Assembly: GCA_006538405.1 (NCBI GenBank)
Contig: BJKQ01000006.1
Coordinates: 1,263,001 to 1,327,000, forward strand
Direction of reading: 5' to 3'
DNA from: Hansfordia pulvinata
Lineage: Eukaryota; Ascomycota; Sordariomycetes; Xylariales
Length of the DNA stretch: 64,000 bases
Position 1 is the stretch's first letter, and every line of letters starts with the position of its first letter. Under the pieces are notes generated by a model. It searched no databases, was not told the origin of the DNA, and worked only from the letters and a program-made list of their open reading frames with translations. Of the stretch, positions 34,886 to 46,537 are shown piece by piece. Position numbers and translations under genes: made by a program.

Positions 34886-36812
34886 GTTGCCCGCGCTGCC
34901 CCAGGCATCGCAATTAGCCGGCACCTTGTTATGGGTGGCTGGATGAGACGAAATCGATGCTGCTGGTATTGCGAAAGGCGATGGTTCGAGAGAACAGGAC
35001 AAGGGGCGAAGGACCTCTACATGTAGGCCAGGTACTTCGGGTCCTTGTAGTTAGGGGGTAACGAGTCGATTTAGTCCCCAAGGTAATGCGATATGGACAT
35101 GAACCCCGTCTCCGCGCAGTCCGATCCCACCAGGGTTTGGAATCAGCGGCGAGGCCGCACCCGGCTCCGACACGGCCATGGCAGCAAATAATTAGCTTTC
35201 TAGTGACGTCGTTTTCGATTTGTAGCTCTCCGGAACATATCCAAGCCGAAGGCCACGGCTACTTCTGTTCGGGTAGGACGCGCGTTCACACAATAGGCAC
35301 GGGCGAAAGAGGCAGAGAAAGCGGCACAGCATGAAGCTTAGCTGAAAGAAAGGGAGGCTTGAAACTACCTACCTTGTGGATTGTGACCGAAGCACAACCT
35401 AGAAGCATCACGGCACTATTGACGGACTGCTGGCACTCGGCACTTATTACTTCAAGATAGGTACATCAAAGGTAGCGGGTGGAACCCAATATGGATGTAT
35501 GAGGTAGGTCCCGGGTAGTGCCTTCAGAAGCTGATGCGGTGTATTGTTGGAACCGTAATTTGGCGGTGCGACTGGAACGGCAGAGCCTCACTGTCATGCG
35601 CCTGCCTTCGCAGGCAGTTGGACCGCCCACGGTGCCTTCCCCATCATCCGAAACACATCGCCATCCCACGTGGCCAGCTGTCGGAATTGCATGGATGGGA
35701 AGGCGCGCAAGCCAGCGCCTGCCAACCACGCTGACTCATCTGGGGGTTAAGGCAGAATTGGATCCGGCAGACCGCATTGCACTGCCCTTGTCCGCACGTC
35801 CCGAATCTGGCTCTGCGCAGGGCGACAGCAGCTCAGGCCTTCTTTTAGTTCTTTCCTTCTTTCTTCCTCTTTTCTTTCTTTCTTCTATGTTGCGGCTCAA
35901 TAGCCGATACTATCTTCAACGGCAACGAGAGGGCACTCACTGCCTTGACTGCCGATCTCTCCGCCCATCCGCCAAATCGCCTGCCCTGTTGCCTTGCGCT
36001 TCAGGCTCGTATGTGTACCTTCGCTGGCCCTGCTCGCCTCCCCCACCACCCAAGCATTCCCAACATACATCAGATACCCGAACACCCATACCCATGCGAC
36101 CCTATATTTAGTGGGGGCACAGCGTCAATGAGCACAGGACATCCCACCTACATGCCTCTCCGCGCACAAGCGAGCACGAGCAGGCTCATTTACCAGTCGG
36201 CCCGTATCTACAGGCACTCGCCGTGGTATGACATGGCACCATCAGCCTGATCTGTCCCCGGCCAGCTTTTCACCATCCTACTTTGCCATTCTCATCCGCA
36301 AGGCATTCTCAACTTGGGCATTCCCTCCCCGCGTCATCTTCCAGCCTCATTCGGCACATTGCTCCGCGTCATAGCCTCGGGGCCGTCGTGGAATTGCAGC
36401 GACGACGACCACGACGACCACGCCACCACGCCACCACGCCAACTACCAGCCAGCCAACCAGCATCAGCCAGCTATCCCCGGTGGGTTCGTCCGCCGTCTC
36501 AGCCCCTCCCCCGACAAATGCCCCGACCCGGTCCCGACCCGGCTTGACTTTGACTTGATCACGCACATCCTCGTCCGCCTGTCGCCACTAAATCATCGAC
36601 GGCGGTCGTCGCATCTATCTCGGCGGCCGCACTCTTCTGCGCCCATTCCCTTCTGGCTCGTCCCCAGCCTGGCTCAACCTCCGCCCGTTGCCCTAGCATG
36701 TGTTTCAAGGTCTCGCGTCCTCCCGTCTAGGCCAACCTCCGAGGCGCCGTCTCTTTCACTGGTCAAGGCAGCTGAGCGATCACCGGTACCACCTCACGCC
36801 GCACGGGCCAAA
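34886..36812. other. Intergenic region with a pyrimidine-rich leader for the UBTD gene
   Basis: A strong CT tract at about 35845-35887 and further CT-rich DNA up to 36800 look like promoter and 5' UTR of the following gene. No other gene is supported. Confidence 0.55.
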
Positions 36813-38436
36813 ATGGTATGAATCAACCCCTCCAACCCTCACCTCACCATTGCCTCACGTCACTCCCCTTCGTCTCATTCAATGTTTCCTGCCTCAACTT
36901 GCCCAGACTCAGGATCTGCGCGTCGCGTTGCATGAAATATCGCTGCACTGAGTATCCCTGCTTTGCCCAGGCCGCTCCGCCTTCCCATTGCATTCATCTT
37001 GTCGTGCTCAAGTGGTGCGACAGTGTGCAAGGCGAAGCCGCTCCACAAACGATGGCCACCCTTTACATAAGTCTATCGGTGCAAGTCGCGCACCCGCAAA
37101 TGTCGCAAAACGTGAATTGACCGCCTCGCCATCCAGGGTTGCTGCTTCTCCAGTACCGCGGGCTCAAATGCGCCCTATGCCAGCGAAAACGCCGCGTCGC
37201 CGTCGTCTCGCGCTATCAACGAGTCGCGACCTCACCCGTCCTCTCAGTGGGCCGCCCAACCTTCGGGAGCCGAGGACCAAAGCGCACCTGCGTCACCCGC
37301 CCTCTCGCGGGTCCCCTCCCCGTCGCATAGACACAGTCAAAGCTCACAGCGGCAGACTCCATCTCAACAATCGGGACAGCCACAGGAGCCGGGTCGCGAG
37401 CTGGGACTTAGCGCGCAACCAGACACGCAGCCTCATGATCAACCTTCCCATCTCCCAACATCAACCAGTCGTCGCACCCGGCGCACGAGTGCCCTCCTGC
37501 GCAGGCGGAGAACCTCGCTATCAGAACACGTCGACGAGCCGTTGCGCCGGTTTAAGTGGCAGGCAACCAGCCAGCAGCCGTGGACTCGCGAACAACTGGA
37601 CAAGGAACGCACTGACTTCTTCGACACCAGAGTCACAGGGCGCCCAGAGATATGGCAAGCTCTGCGTCTAGCTATGGAGGTTTTGTGGGAAGCGGACTCT
37701 CGAAAAGACAGGAGGAAGCGGCGTAAGACGCGCAAAGAGTCAGCCTCCTCCAGGACGAGGCATAGTGAGGAAGGCATGGGCCGAGCCGCCGACGAGGAAT
37801 CTGCTGCCAAGGACAGTGACACGGACGACGGCGTAGCTGCTGCTCAGGCCATCCTCCGCGCTGCAGAGGTAACACTCCCCACTGGGAACCTGTCACAGGG
37901 TGCCTATGACCAGCTGGGAAACCTTTACCACGTTCCTGAATGGGTAGTGTGCGACCCTACTAATCTGTCCGAGGGGCCGGGCTCGTCGCAGCGTCTTGGC
38001 GAGACGGGAGATGGCTCAGTTGAGGAGAAAGACGAAGAAGAAGAGGAGCAGGCGACCCAGCGTCGGAAAGAGAAGGGGAAAGCCGTTCTAGATGCCAGCA
38101 AGCTTGTCAAGATACGCGTTCGTTTGAGCGATACTGCGCAGGATGTAACAATCAAGGTGCGGCTCGATGAGAGCTCCCTCGACGTCGCAAGGACTATAAA
38201 GGACGACTACGGAGTAAGTACTTACAAGAACCATGGGCTGCCCTTTAAGCTACCGACGCCATGGTGTCTTGGGGCTGTTTTACTCGCAACCGCTAACAAA
38301 GTGGCGTATCTAGCTGGATCCCTCCAAACGGGTTCGTCTATCGTATCTGGGGAAAATGATCAAAGAAGAGGAGTCACTGGAGGACTACGGTTTCCAAAAG
38401 GCACACATCCTCAACGCCTATGTGTTTGACGGCTGA
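36813..38436 (+). CDS. UBTD-type ubiquitin-like protein with an N-terminal lipidation signal; first coding exon is only the ATG
   Basis: 400 aa. The start codon ATG (36813-36815) is followed at once by a donor GTATGA; the intron runs to 37136 (CAG, 321 bp), exon 2 is 37137-38213, then an intron of 100 bp and exon 3 38314-38436. The N-terminus so obtained is MGCCFSST, a classic myristoylation (Gly2) and palmitoylation (Cys3/Cys4) signal as in UBTD1/2. A long Ser/Pro/Gln-rich stretch follows, then the DC-UbP/UBTD2 N-terminal domain (LRRFKWQATSQQPWTREQL, FFDTRVTGRPEIWQAL, AAEVTLPTGNLSQGAYDQL), an acidic/basic linker, and a C-terminal ubiquitin-like fold ending in SYLGKMI, LEDYGFQKAHILNAYVFDG. 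Human relatives bind E2 enzymes and regulate ubiquitin signalling; the fungal role is inferred. The frame is open throughout exon 2. Confidence 0.9.
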
Positions 38437-39573
38437 TAGCTCTCTCTGGGCGGAGACGGGATATATTACGGCATGGCGCTATCTCGGTGCTTCTTGAGTT
38501 CCAGAACTTGGGTCTTCCCGTCAGGTATGGGGAACGTTGTCGCCCCTCTTCCATTGTACGGTTTACGAACGGGTCTACGAGTTGATGATTGTTGGATAAT
38601 ACCCCCACTCAGTTGTGTATTTGATTTCCAGTGTTAGCGACATTGGATGGTAGCGAACTCTATGATTGATATCCTTTTCCTGTTCTGTCACACTTTTCAA
38701 CTCGAGAGGCGTCGATGAGGAGACAGATAATGATCTGAAATTGGATCTGGGCCGCTGCAGCGCAGGCAGCTTGAATGTCTTCCGGAATTCGAGTCGTTAG
38801 ACAATACACCTCTAGTGGTTCTTTCTCGCAGATTCAATCCACAATACATCAGATTCGAACTTGTGGGCTTCCTACATATGTAGCCAGCTATGGGCATGCC
38901 ACGGAATGCCCGATGCTCGAAGTCAGACTCCACCCTTGTACCCGCAACATCTAATGTCCTCGTCATATGCCCCGCGCCTGTTACTTGGCCACTCGACGAA
39001 GAACGAACGAGCGCGGAGGATGCAAGTTGGTCGTGAATCGTAAAGCGTAATTTCCAGTTTGGGAAGATAACCAAGAGTGGCAGATGGCGAGGACCAGAAC
39101 TGGTTACGCGGGGAGATCTGTGGCGGAAGGGTCGGTGGCAATTGCAACAGCTCAGCGGGCACGATTACTGTTTCTGTCTCGCCAGCCGCGGCAACATCTC
39201 ATTAGGTATCTAAGTAAAGGCTCACTCGATGTGCGCGTTCAATGTTGCCAGCTTCTCATTCGCCTCCTGAACCTTCCCAATTTGTCTGCAGTCTTTCCAG
39301 ATACCACAAGGTTTGCGATCGCCGCCCTCGCAAAGGATTGGCCATGATGTATAAGCTTCACGGGTCTCAAGACGCTCCAAGGCCCGTGGACTTGCGAGTA
39401 TAAGTGCGATAGAAGCCCACGTCCGCACCCGGGCGAGGTGGGTGGCTGACCCAGTTCCCCTACAAATTAAACATCGGAGCGGGCTGTGAGAAATGAGATC
39501 GCTTCCCTGCCTGCACCAACGTTGCTCAAACCCGCTCCACGCTTCCACGTCGCGCCCTTCCTCCAACTCGACC
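38437..39573. other. Intergenic region, no gene seen
   Basis: The frames on either strand are short and unrecognisable. The frame antisense to the next gene (39222-39884, minus) is judged a shadow. Confidence 0.5.
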
Positions 39574-39987
39574 ATGAGGACATTCATTCTTTTCCTCTTT
39601 GCCCTGGCAGCGGGGCTGGCCTGCGCCCGCTGCACGATCACCGTGGAAGAGGGCCCGAAGAGGGGAAGACAGGGCCCGAAAAAGGGGAAAGAATACCATC
39701 TCAGAGGGATCATCGAAACCAGGAAGGCGGTTATAGAGGGCAAGCTGCCGCCCGACGGCACCCTTGTCAGCCTCCACATACCAGAGGGCGAGTACGTGGC
39801 GCGGTCGTCGTCGAAGGAGGCGCTGCAGGCAGTCGCCCAGGGATGACTCCGTCGCGGGTTCAAAGCATTCACGAAGGATGACAATCGCGAAAAGTTCGCC
39901 TGGAAGTCTGTGGAATGGCCCTACATCTCGGCCGGCGAGCTGCCCGCAGGTGGGTTCCCGAAGGCTGAAATGGGCAAGTTGTACTAG
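39574..39987 (+). CDS. Small putative secreted protein, interrupted by an in-frame TGA
   Basis: Starts MRTFILFLFALAAGLACA, a clear signal peptide with cleavage expected after ACA. The frame continues through a basic stretch (KRGRQGPKKGKEY), LRGIIETRKAVIEGKL, HIPEGEYVARSSSKEALQAV and reaches TGA at 39844-39846. Beyond it the same frame runs another 46 codons with protein-like content (RGFKAFTKDDNREKFAWKS, WPYISAGELPAGGFPKAEM) to TAG at 39985-39987. The second part has no ATG of its own nearby, so one original gene of about 137 codons with a nonsense mutation is the simplest reading; TGG to TGA or CGA to TGA would explain it. I recognise no family. Confidence 0.6.
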
Positions 39988-41070
39988 ATCGCGAAGAGGC
40001 CGGCCAGGCAGGCTGGGCAGCAAAGAAGGGGGCCATATCGTGAGCATGGATTGCCTCTCTTCAGCATGGGTGCCACCTCACTTCAACCAGCTCGGCAAGG
40101 TTGATGCTCATAATGTCGAGAGCCGGAACTGTGTCGAAGACGGGGCCAGAGAGCCTCGCGTGTAGTTGTAGCAATTGACAGCTACCTCTGTACGTGTTCC
40201 GCAGATGGGACCGAGCCAAAGACCGCGGTCAAGAATCTCCGCTCCGTATTCCTGCCAAGGGTTTTCCAATTGAATGTACCGTACACCCATATGGACATTT
40301 CTAGGTACATTCTTGTCCAAATTGAGACTTCCATGACTTCAATGAGCCCGGGATACATGTATTTTATACCTACGCTGTGTGCCCAATTGACATTGGCATG
40401 AAATGTGTAGGTACGGTAAGCGGCATCCGCGGGTCCGAAGCCCTCGTCGACCGAAGTGGAAGCTGCGGATCGTGAGGTGCGTGGGCAGGCGCGCCCGAGA
40501 CCCACTGGCGCCGGCGCTGGCGCTGACGCTGACGCAGGGCTGTGGCTGGCAGGGCAAGCAAAGCCCGAGGGGACTTGGTCGCGCTTACCACTTTACCTTA
40601 GAATGGCCCGAATACCGGAAGCCACCCATGGCCCGATGCGTGACGGGTACTCGTACCTCATTTATATTAGCCCATCCCAGTCGCGACCATCAGCAGTCCG
40701 CATCCCGGCGTTCAGCGCGGCTACCCCGAGCAACCCGCGACCCGACTTCACAGGCTCGTCTTTCCTCTCTTTCGCATCTCTCCTTGGTCCCTCCTCTCCA
40801 GAGACATCCGCGCTCCAACTATCGCAAGCACTCGCTAGTACCCCTTCTTTTCTTTTCTTTTCTTTCCTGGCTTCCTCCTCGGGGTCGCCTCCGCCATTCG
40901 TTACGCGCCGCTATCCTTGCCCCTGCTTGTCTATCCGCTCTCTAGCTTGCCACCGCATCACTGGCATCCGATCCTGCATGTGACATCCCTTGGCCATTAC
41001 CACTCAACTTCGATAGCATTCACGACGCTGCCAAACTCGAGCCCGTTTTCGCACGCGGCAGCGCCCCATC
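39988..41070. other. Promoter and leader of the sphingoid-base kinase gene
   Basis: Contains one TACTCGTA octamer at 40648 and a pyrimidine tract at about 40838-40868 (TTTTC repeats), followed by CT-rich DNA up to the start codon. No other gene is supported. Confidence 0.5.
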
Positions 41071-42709
41071 ATGACATCCCCCGACTCGGGCACCGTCGCC
41101 GCATCCTTCGCGAAGCCCCTGGACCTCGGCAATGGCATCAGGCTGTCCCTCTTAGGCGAGGACCTCGTCATCACCGGTCCGCAGCCTCATTCCCCACGCG
41201 CCTCTCTTTTGCGCCTCGCTAACATCACTCCAGACAAAGTCCGCGCCAAGAAGCAGCGCAGAAGGTTCTGCGGCGTCCCCATCGGTGCCGCCGCCAACAG
41301 CCACGCCATCATCGTGCCCCTGTACAACATTGTATGGGCTGCCGTCGAGGACGATCGCGTTGTAATCGACTACGCCAAACGCACCTCGGGCTCTGGCCTA
41401 CGCGCCGCCGGCTTGCAGTACCCCATCGCACATGCCTCCGACAACGAGAACGCCCAGGAAACCCTAGCTGCCGTCAAAGCTTGGGTCGAGAACCTCCACC
41501 GTTTTGCCTACGGCCCGGCCCAGTGCCGCCGCCGGGCCAAGGTCATCGTCAACCCCCACGCCGGCCAGGGCGGCGCTGATAAGCTATGGGAGACTCAGGT
41601 TCGCCCGCTCTTCGAGGCCGCTCGCATGCAGCTCGACATCGTTGTTACCACCCACTCCGGCGAAGCTATCGAGATCGCTGAGAAGATCGACCCTGCTGCC
41701 TACGACGTTATTATCCCCTGCTCCGGTGACGGTCTGGCTTATGAAGTCTTCAACGGAATCGGCAGGCGCCCGGACGCCCGGGCCGCTCTGCGCACTCTGG
41801 CCGTCGCTCACATCCCATGCGGCAGCGGCAACGGCTTGAGCTGGAACGTCAACGGCACCGGCACCCCCTCTGTTGCTGCCCTGGCTGTCATCAAGGGTGT
41901 ACCGACCCCCATGGACCTCATGAGCGTTACCCAGGGCGACAAGCGAATGCTCAGCTTCCTCAGTCAATCTTACGGTATTATCGCAGAGAGTGACCTCGAC
42001 ACTGAGCACATGCGTTGGATGGGTGCCATGCGTTTCAACGTCGGCGTCGCCACGCGGATTTTTAGCAAGACATGCTACCCCTGCGATGTTGCCATCAAGG
42101 CTGTCGTTGCGGACAAGGATGCCGTCCTCCGTCACTACGGCGCGGAACGTGCCAACCACGACTACAAGGTCAGAAAGGAAGAGCTGTCTGATGAGCAGGA
42201 CAAAGGGCTGCCGTCTCTGAAGTTTGGGACTGTGAACGATGCGGTGCCCGACGACTGGGAGGTCATTCCTTATGACAAGATGGGCAATTTCTACGCCGGA
42301 AATGTGAGTGGTGAGGCGTTTTCAATGGAGGATAATTGCTGACTTCGCGCAGATGGCGTACATGGCGCCCAATTGCAACTTCTTCCCGGCCGCGATGCCC
42401 AATGACGGGCTGTTGGATGTTGTCACCAACGACGGTGACCTCCCCATGACTAAGTATCTGGAGCTGATGACGTCGCTGGAGCGCGAGCAAATGTTCGAGA
42501 ACCCGAACTTGACTTACCGCAAGGCCGTGGCCTATCGTCTGACGCCGCGCGACCAACCCCACGGCGGAAGCATCAGCATCGATGGCGAGCGCACCGATTT
42601 CGAGCCCTTCCAGGTCGAGGTGCACCCGGGTCTGGCCACGGTCATCTCACGCCACGGCCACTACGAGGCTAATGGCCCTACTGGGTGGGAGGTGGCAGGT
42701 GAGGCATGA
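41071..42709 (+). CDS. LCB4: Sphingoid long-chain base kinase
   Basis: Phosphorylates sphingoid bases (sphinganine, phytosphingosine) at membranes, as yeast Lcb4/Lcb5. Exon 1 41071-42303, intron 42304-42352 (GTGAGT...CAG, 49 bp), exon 2 42353-42709; 529 aa. Catalytic-domain motifs in order: KVIVNPHAGQGGADKLWE, THSGEAIEIAEKI, YDVIIPCSGDGLAYEVFNGI (GGDG-type loop), HIPCGSGNGLSWN and, after a middle segment, FLSQSYGIIAESDLDTEHMRWMG, then after the intron MAYMAPNCNFFPAAMPNDGLLDV and IDGERTDFEPFQVEVHPGLA. These are the conserved C1-C5 blocks of sphingosine kinases. The gene is intact. Confidence 0.93.
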
Positions 42710-43140
42710 GTTGAACCGGATAAGTGAGGAAATGGATGGGTGAGCACTCGGCGGAGTGGGAGAGAGGCGTCGAGGGTCGAGATACCTGCTGTGCCCATGC
42801 CGCAGCGTTTACTTAATATACTAAGATACCCAGCTTTTTGAATTAAAAGATAGGAAAATCCCCGATTCGGCCTCGGTACCGCGTGCCTTGACTTGAAAGC
42901 ATGGCCAAATTCATTGTAGAAACCTAACTCTTTTTGTCTACGCTCGTGATGATAAAACTCCTTTGTCGAGAAATGAGTTCTGATGTGATGAGTACTGCTG
43001 TGACCAGATGTGAAACCGTCCTCCCGTTGACTTTCGTGGTCTCGTCTTCTCATTCCGGTGTCCCAGATCTCGCTGGCATGCACTGGCATGGCCCCCAGAG
43101 CGTCAGCTGCAAAAGATGTTTGGCCAGGGCTGGACCCCGC
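42710..43140. other. Intergenic region between convergent genes
   Basis: Shared 3' flank of the sphingoid-base kinase and RRP1, AT-richer than its surroundings at 42810-42970. No gene is seen. Confidence 0.5.
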
Positions 43141-44453
43141 TCAGTCCCGGAAGCCGCCCCACTCGCCTCCGTCCTCCTCGTCGTCCTCTTCGCCGTCTCC
43201 TTCGCCGTCGCCGGCGGCGGCAGCGCGGCCGGCATTCCAGGGGAGGCGGTCGTCATCGAGCGAGTCGAGGGCGCGCGCGCGGACGGGCTTGCTCGGGGAG
43301 CGGCGCTGGGCGGCGACGAGGCGGCGGATGCCGTTGAGGAGGTGAGCGTCGGCATTTTCCTCTCCTCCTTGCCCCTCCTTCTTCCCTTGCGTGCCGGCCT
43401 TATTGTTGCTGTTGTCCATGTCGACATCCCCTTCCTCGTCCCTCCGCTGCAGCTGCTCGGCGTCGGCGTCGGCCTCCGGGAGCATGCCCAGCTTATCGGC
43501 CTCGTCGACCCACAGGTCCAGCACGTGCAGGCGCAGGCCGACGGGGACGCGGGCCAGGTCGCCGCCGCGGTCGAGGGGCCAGGCGGCCAGGACGGAGAGG
43601 AGGGCGTCCTGGCGCTGCTGCTGCCGCCGCCGCCGCCGCAGCCTTGTCGTCGTCGCGTCGTCGTCGCTGCTCTGCTCTTTCCTGCCTGTGGATGATGATT
43701 TCTTCTTGCCGTCGTCGCCGCCGCCGCTTCCTTCTCTGGTCCAGGCCAGGCTGACCGCGACGACCCGCCTCACCAGAAGCAGGAACTTCTCCATGCGCAG
43801 GACGTCGATGCTCGTCCACTCGCGCGACAGCGTCTCCCAGAAGCCGCGCAGCCAGACCACGGCGGGGGAGTCGTCGTAGGCGGCCTGGTCGATGGGGTAT
43901 TTTTCTTCTGGATCATCGTCATCATCTTCTTCTTCTTCTTGCTGGTCGTCGTCGTCGTCGTCGTCGTCGTCTTTCGTCGTCTTCCCTTCTCCGATGGCGG
44001 TCTCGTCGTCGTCGTCGTCGAAGGAGGAAGGCTCGGGGAGCCCGTCGTCGCCGGCCAGCCCGGGGACGGAGAGCAGCAGGCCCGCGAGCTCGGCGCACAG
44101 GTTCTGCTGGGGCAGGGGGCGGTCGCACATCCACAGGCTGTAGAACAGGCCCTTCCACAGCTTGAGGCTGTCGAGGGGCGCGAGGCGGCGGCCGGCGTGC
44201 GGGGACGTCGCGGCGGCCAGGAAGGTGCGCAGCGTCGAGAGGGCCTTCTCGCGCGTCTTGCGGTCTGTGGGGGCGTCGCCGTCAGCTTTTGGTGGGTTCT
44301 GTCTCGTGTCGCTCTGGGGAGGTCATAGGGGCACAGAGTGGAGGGGAGGGGGGGGGGGGGGTGGGGGGGGGCGTTTGGGAGAGGCATACCGCTCGATGCC
44401 AGATGCTTGACAAAGGGCATGTTCTGCTGGTCGTCGCCTAGAGCGCCTGCCAT
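43141..44453 (-). CDS. RRP1: Ribosomal RNA-processing protein 1 (Nop52 family)
   Basis: Nucleolar factor for 60S subunit maturation. Exon 1 44453-44390 (MAGALGDDQQNMPFVKHLAS), intron 44389-44265 (GTATGC...CAG), exon 2 44264-43141; 395 aa. The spliced N-terminus runs SS-DRKTREKALSTLRTFL, then LDSLKLWKGLFYSLWMCDRP and LPQQNLCAELAGLLLSV, the family's signature blocks; later PAVVWLRGFWETLSREW and LRMEKFLLLVRRV, LRLHVLDLWVDEADKLG, and LLNGIRRLVAAQ near the C-terminus. Long Asp/Glu runs (around residues 105-135) and a Lys/Ser-rich insert are low-complexity additions. The intron contains G runs of 14 and 9. Confidence 0.93.
44348..44371. repeat. G-run inside the RRP1 intron
   Basis: Fourteen G, one T, nine G on the plus strand (C-runs in the transcript). 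Lies between the branch region and the donor of the RRP1 intron. Confidence 0.9.
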
Positions 44454-45443
44454 TTTGGAAGTGTCCTTGCAGTTCTTTCGAAGAACGCGACCGAAGTATT
44501 GTGGTAAAGCAGTCGACAATCAGATTCCGTCCGGGGCCTCCTCTCGTCTCTTTCGTTCGTCGCCGCGTCGCCTGCGCCTGGGGATGGGGAGGGAGGGAGG
44601 AAGGCGAGTTTGGGTCGGGAAGGAGAACCGCAGCGGTGCGATCGGAGTTCGGAGTCCGCGCGGGCAAGGGGCCTGGGTTTGATGGCAGCTTCGGATTTCC
44701 GGAAACGGTCGAGACTCCTGTTCGACGTGCGATTGAGGGGTTTGCGACACAGAAGCGGCGGGAAAGCAGAGGGAGGCAGGTCTTTCGCGAAAAAAGGCGG
44801 CGGCGGTGGTGAGGCTGCGAGGCTCTGGCAACTTTTTTTAGCGGGGCGGCTTGTGTGCTGCGCTGCGGGCGGTGGGGCAGGCGACGTTCACTGCCCCGCC
44901 ATGGATGGGCGACCGGCAGCCACCATCCATCACCTGCACTGTAATTGTTGGAGATCCAGTGGGCACCAGTGGGCAGCCCAGGGACCTCTTTAGCGGGCTC
45001 CCCGCTGTATACGTTAGGTACAGTACAGCACTTCGACCTTCAGGGACCACCACCAACCACAACCGCCTGCAACGACGCCACAGAACAGAACTGCCAGGGC
45101 ATTGGATGGGCTCGCGGCGAGACGGAGATGCCCATGCCCCAATACGGACGTTGCCGAGGCTCTCCGTCTCCATCGCCCCCCCGCCCGCCGTCCCCGGTCG
45201 CCGGGTCTCCTTTTCCGGCCCTCCCGTCGGTTGCCCCGTCCCCCGCCCCCGGGTTTCCGCCTTCTTCCCCCCTTCCCCATACAAGTCTACGAGTACCAAG
45301 GCACGTGCAAAGGGAGAACATTGAACCATCACTACCACCCACCACCACCACAGGCATCCTCGGTTTGCCTCCCACAGCAGACTCTGGTGGTCAGTCAAGA
45401 TCAAGACAAGCAGCAAAGAAGAGCGCCATCAGGAGCAGGAACA
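44454..45443. other. Divergent promoter region between RRP1 and the crotonase gene
   Basis: No gene is supported. One octamer TACGAGTA lies at 45288, about 155 bp before the crotonase start. A CAC/ACC-rich stretch follows at 45330-45355. Confidence 0.5.
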
Positions 45444-46537
45444 ATGTCAAGAGGCACGCAGCGCAAGGACCCCCTCCCCTCCCAGCTGTCCTCGCCGCCC
45501 CCGCCGCTGTCGCTTCCAGACGGCGGCGGCGACGGCGGCGGCGCCCTGGTCGCCTTCCCGCGCCCCCACGTGCTTCTCGTCACCCTCGACCGCCCGCGCC
45601 ACCTCAACGCGATCCCGCGCGGCCTGCACTTCGCCCTCGACCGCCTGTGGGACTGGTACGAGTCCGAGCCCTGGCTGCGGTGCGCCGTGCTGGCGGGGTC
45701 CGGGGGCAGGGCGTTCTGTGCCGGGGCCGACCTGAAGGAGTGGGACCAAGTCCACCAAGAACAAGAACAACAACAACAACAACAACAACAACGACCGGAC
45801 TCACAACAGCAGTTACAGCAGTCACAGCACGACGCGAGTGACGACCGCTCCTCGCGAGCCTGGCCCGCGAACCCGCGCCTCCCGCGCGGCGGCTTCGGCG
45901 GCCTGAGCAACCGCCCGGGCAAGAAGCCGGTCGTGGCCGCCGTGGCCGGGCTCTGCCTGGGCGGCGGGCTGGAGATGGTCGTCAACTGCGACATGGTGGT
46001 GGCCTCGGCCGGGTCCCGGTTCGCGCTGCCCGAGGTCTCGATCGGCGTCATCGCCCTGGCCGGCGCCCTGCCGCGCCTCGCCGCCTCCGTGGGGCGCCAG
46101 CGCGCCTCCGAGATGGCCCTGACGGGCCGCCGGTACGACGCCGCCCAGATGCTCGCCTGGGGCCTCGTCAACGAGGTCGTCGACGTCCACCCCCCTGTCC
46201 CTGTCGCCGCCCCTCCAGGGGCGGCGGGGGAGGGCAGCAGAGAGGTAGTAGTAGCAGCAGCAGCAAGAGTCAGAAGGACGAGGCGGCCGCCGCCGCCGCG
46301 GCCGTCTTGGAGGTCGCCCTCGACCGCGCCGCCCAGGTGGCCGCCAACAGCCCCGACGCCGTCATCGTGTCGCGCCAGGGCCTGCGCCAGGGCTGGGACC
46401 CGGCCGCCCCCGAGGCCGCCACCGACGCCCTCGCCAGCGGCTGGTACAAGCGCATCGACCGCGGCGACAACATGGTTGAGGGCGTGCGAAGCTTCAACGA
46501 GAAGCGCAAGCCTGTGTGGAAGGATAGCAAGCTGTGA
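45444..46537 (+). CDS. Peroxisomal enoyl-CoA hydratase/isomerase-family (crotonase) protein, one apparent frameshift
   Basis: Crotonase fold: LLVTLDRPRHLNAI, first oxyanion-hole block GSGGRAFCAGADLKEW, and VAGLCLGGGLEMVVNCDMVVAS with ALPEVSIGVIALAGALPRLA-type continuation and the LTGRRYDAAQMLAWGLVNEVV block. A Gln-rich insert lies between the two oxyanion blocks. After VNEVVDVHPP the frame must move by one missing base between about 46190 and 46275 (a G-run and GTA/GCA repeats). The second frame then gives VLEVALDRAAQVAANSPDAV, WDPAAPEAATDALASGWY and ends SFNEKRKPVWKDSKL. The C-terminal SKL is a type 1 peroxisomal targeting signal. With one base restored the frame is exactly 364 codons. The specific acyl-CoA substrate cannot be told. 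Confidence 0.87.
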
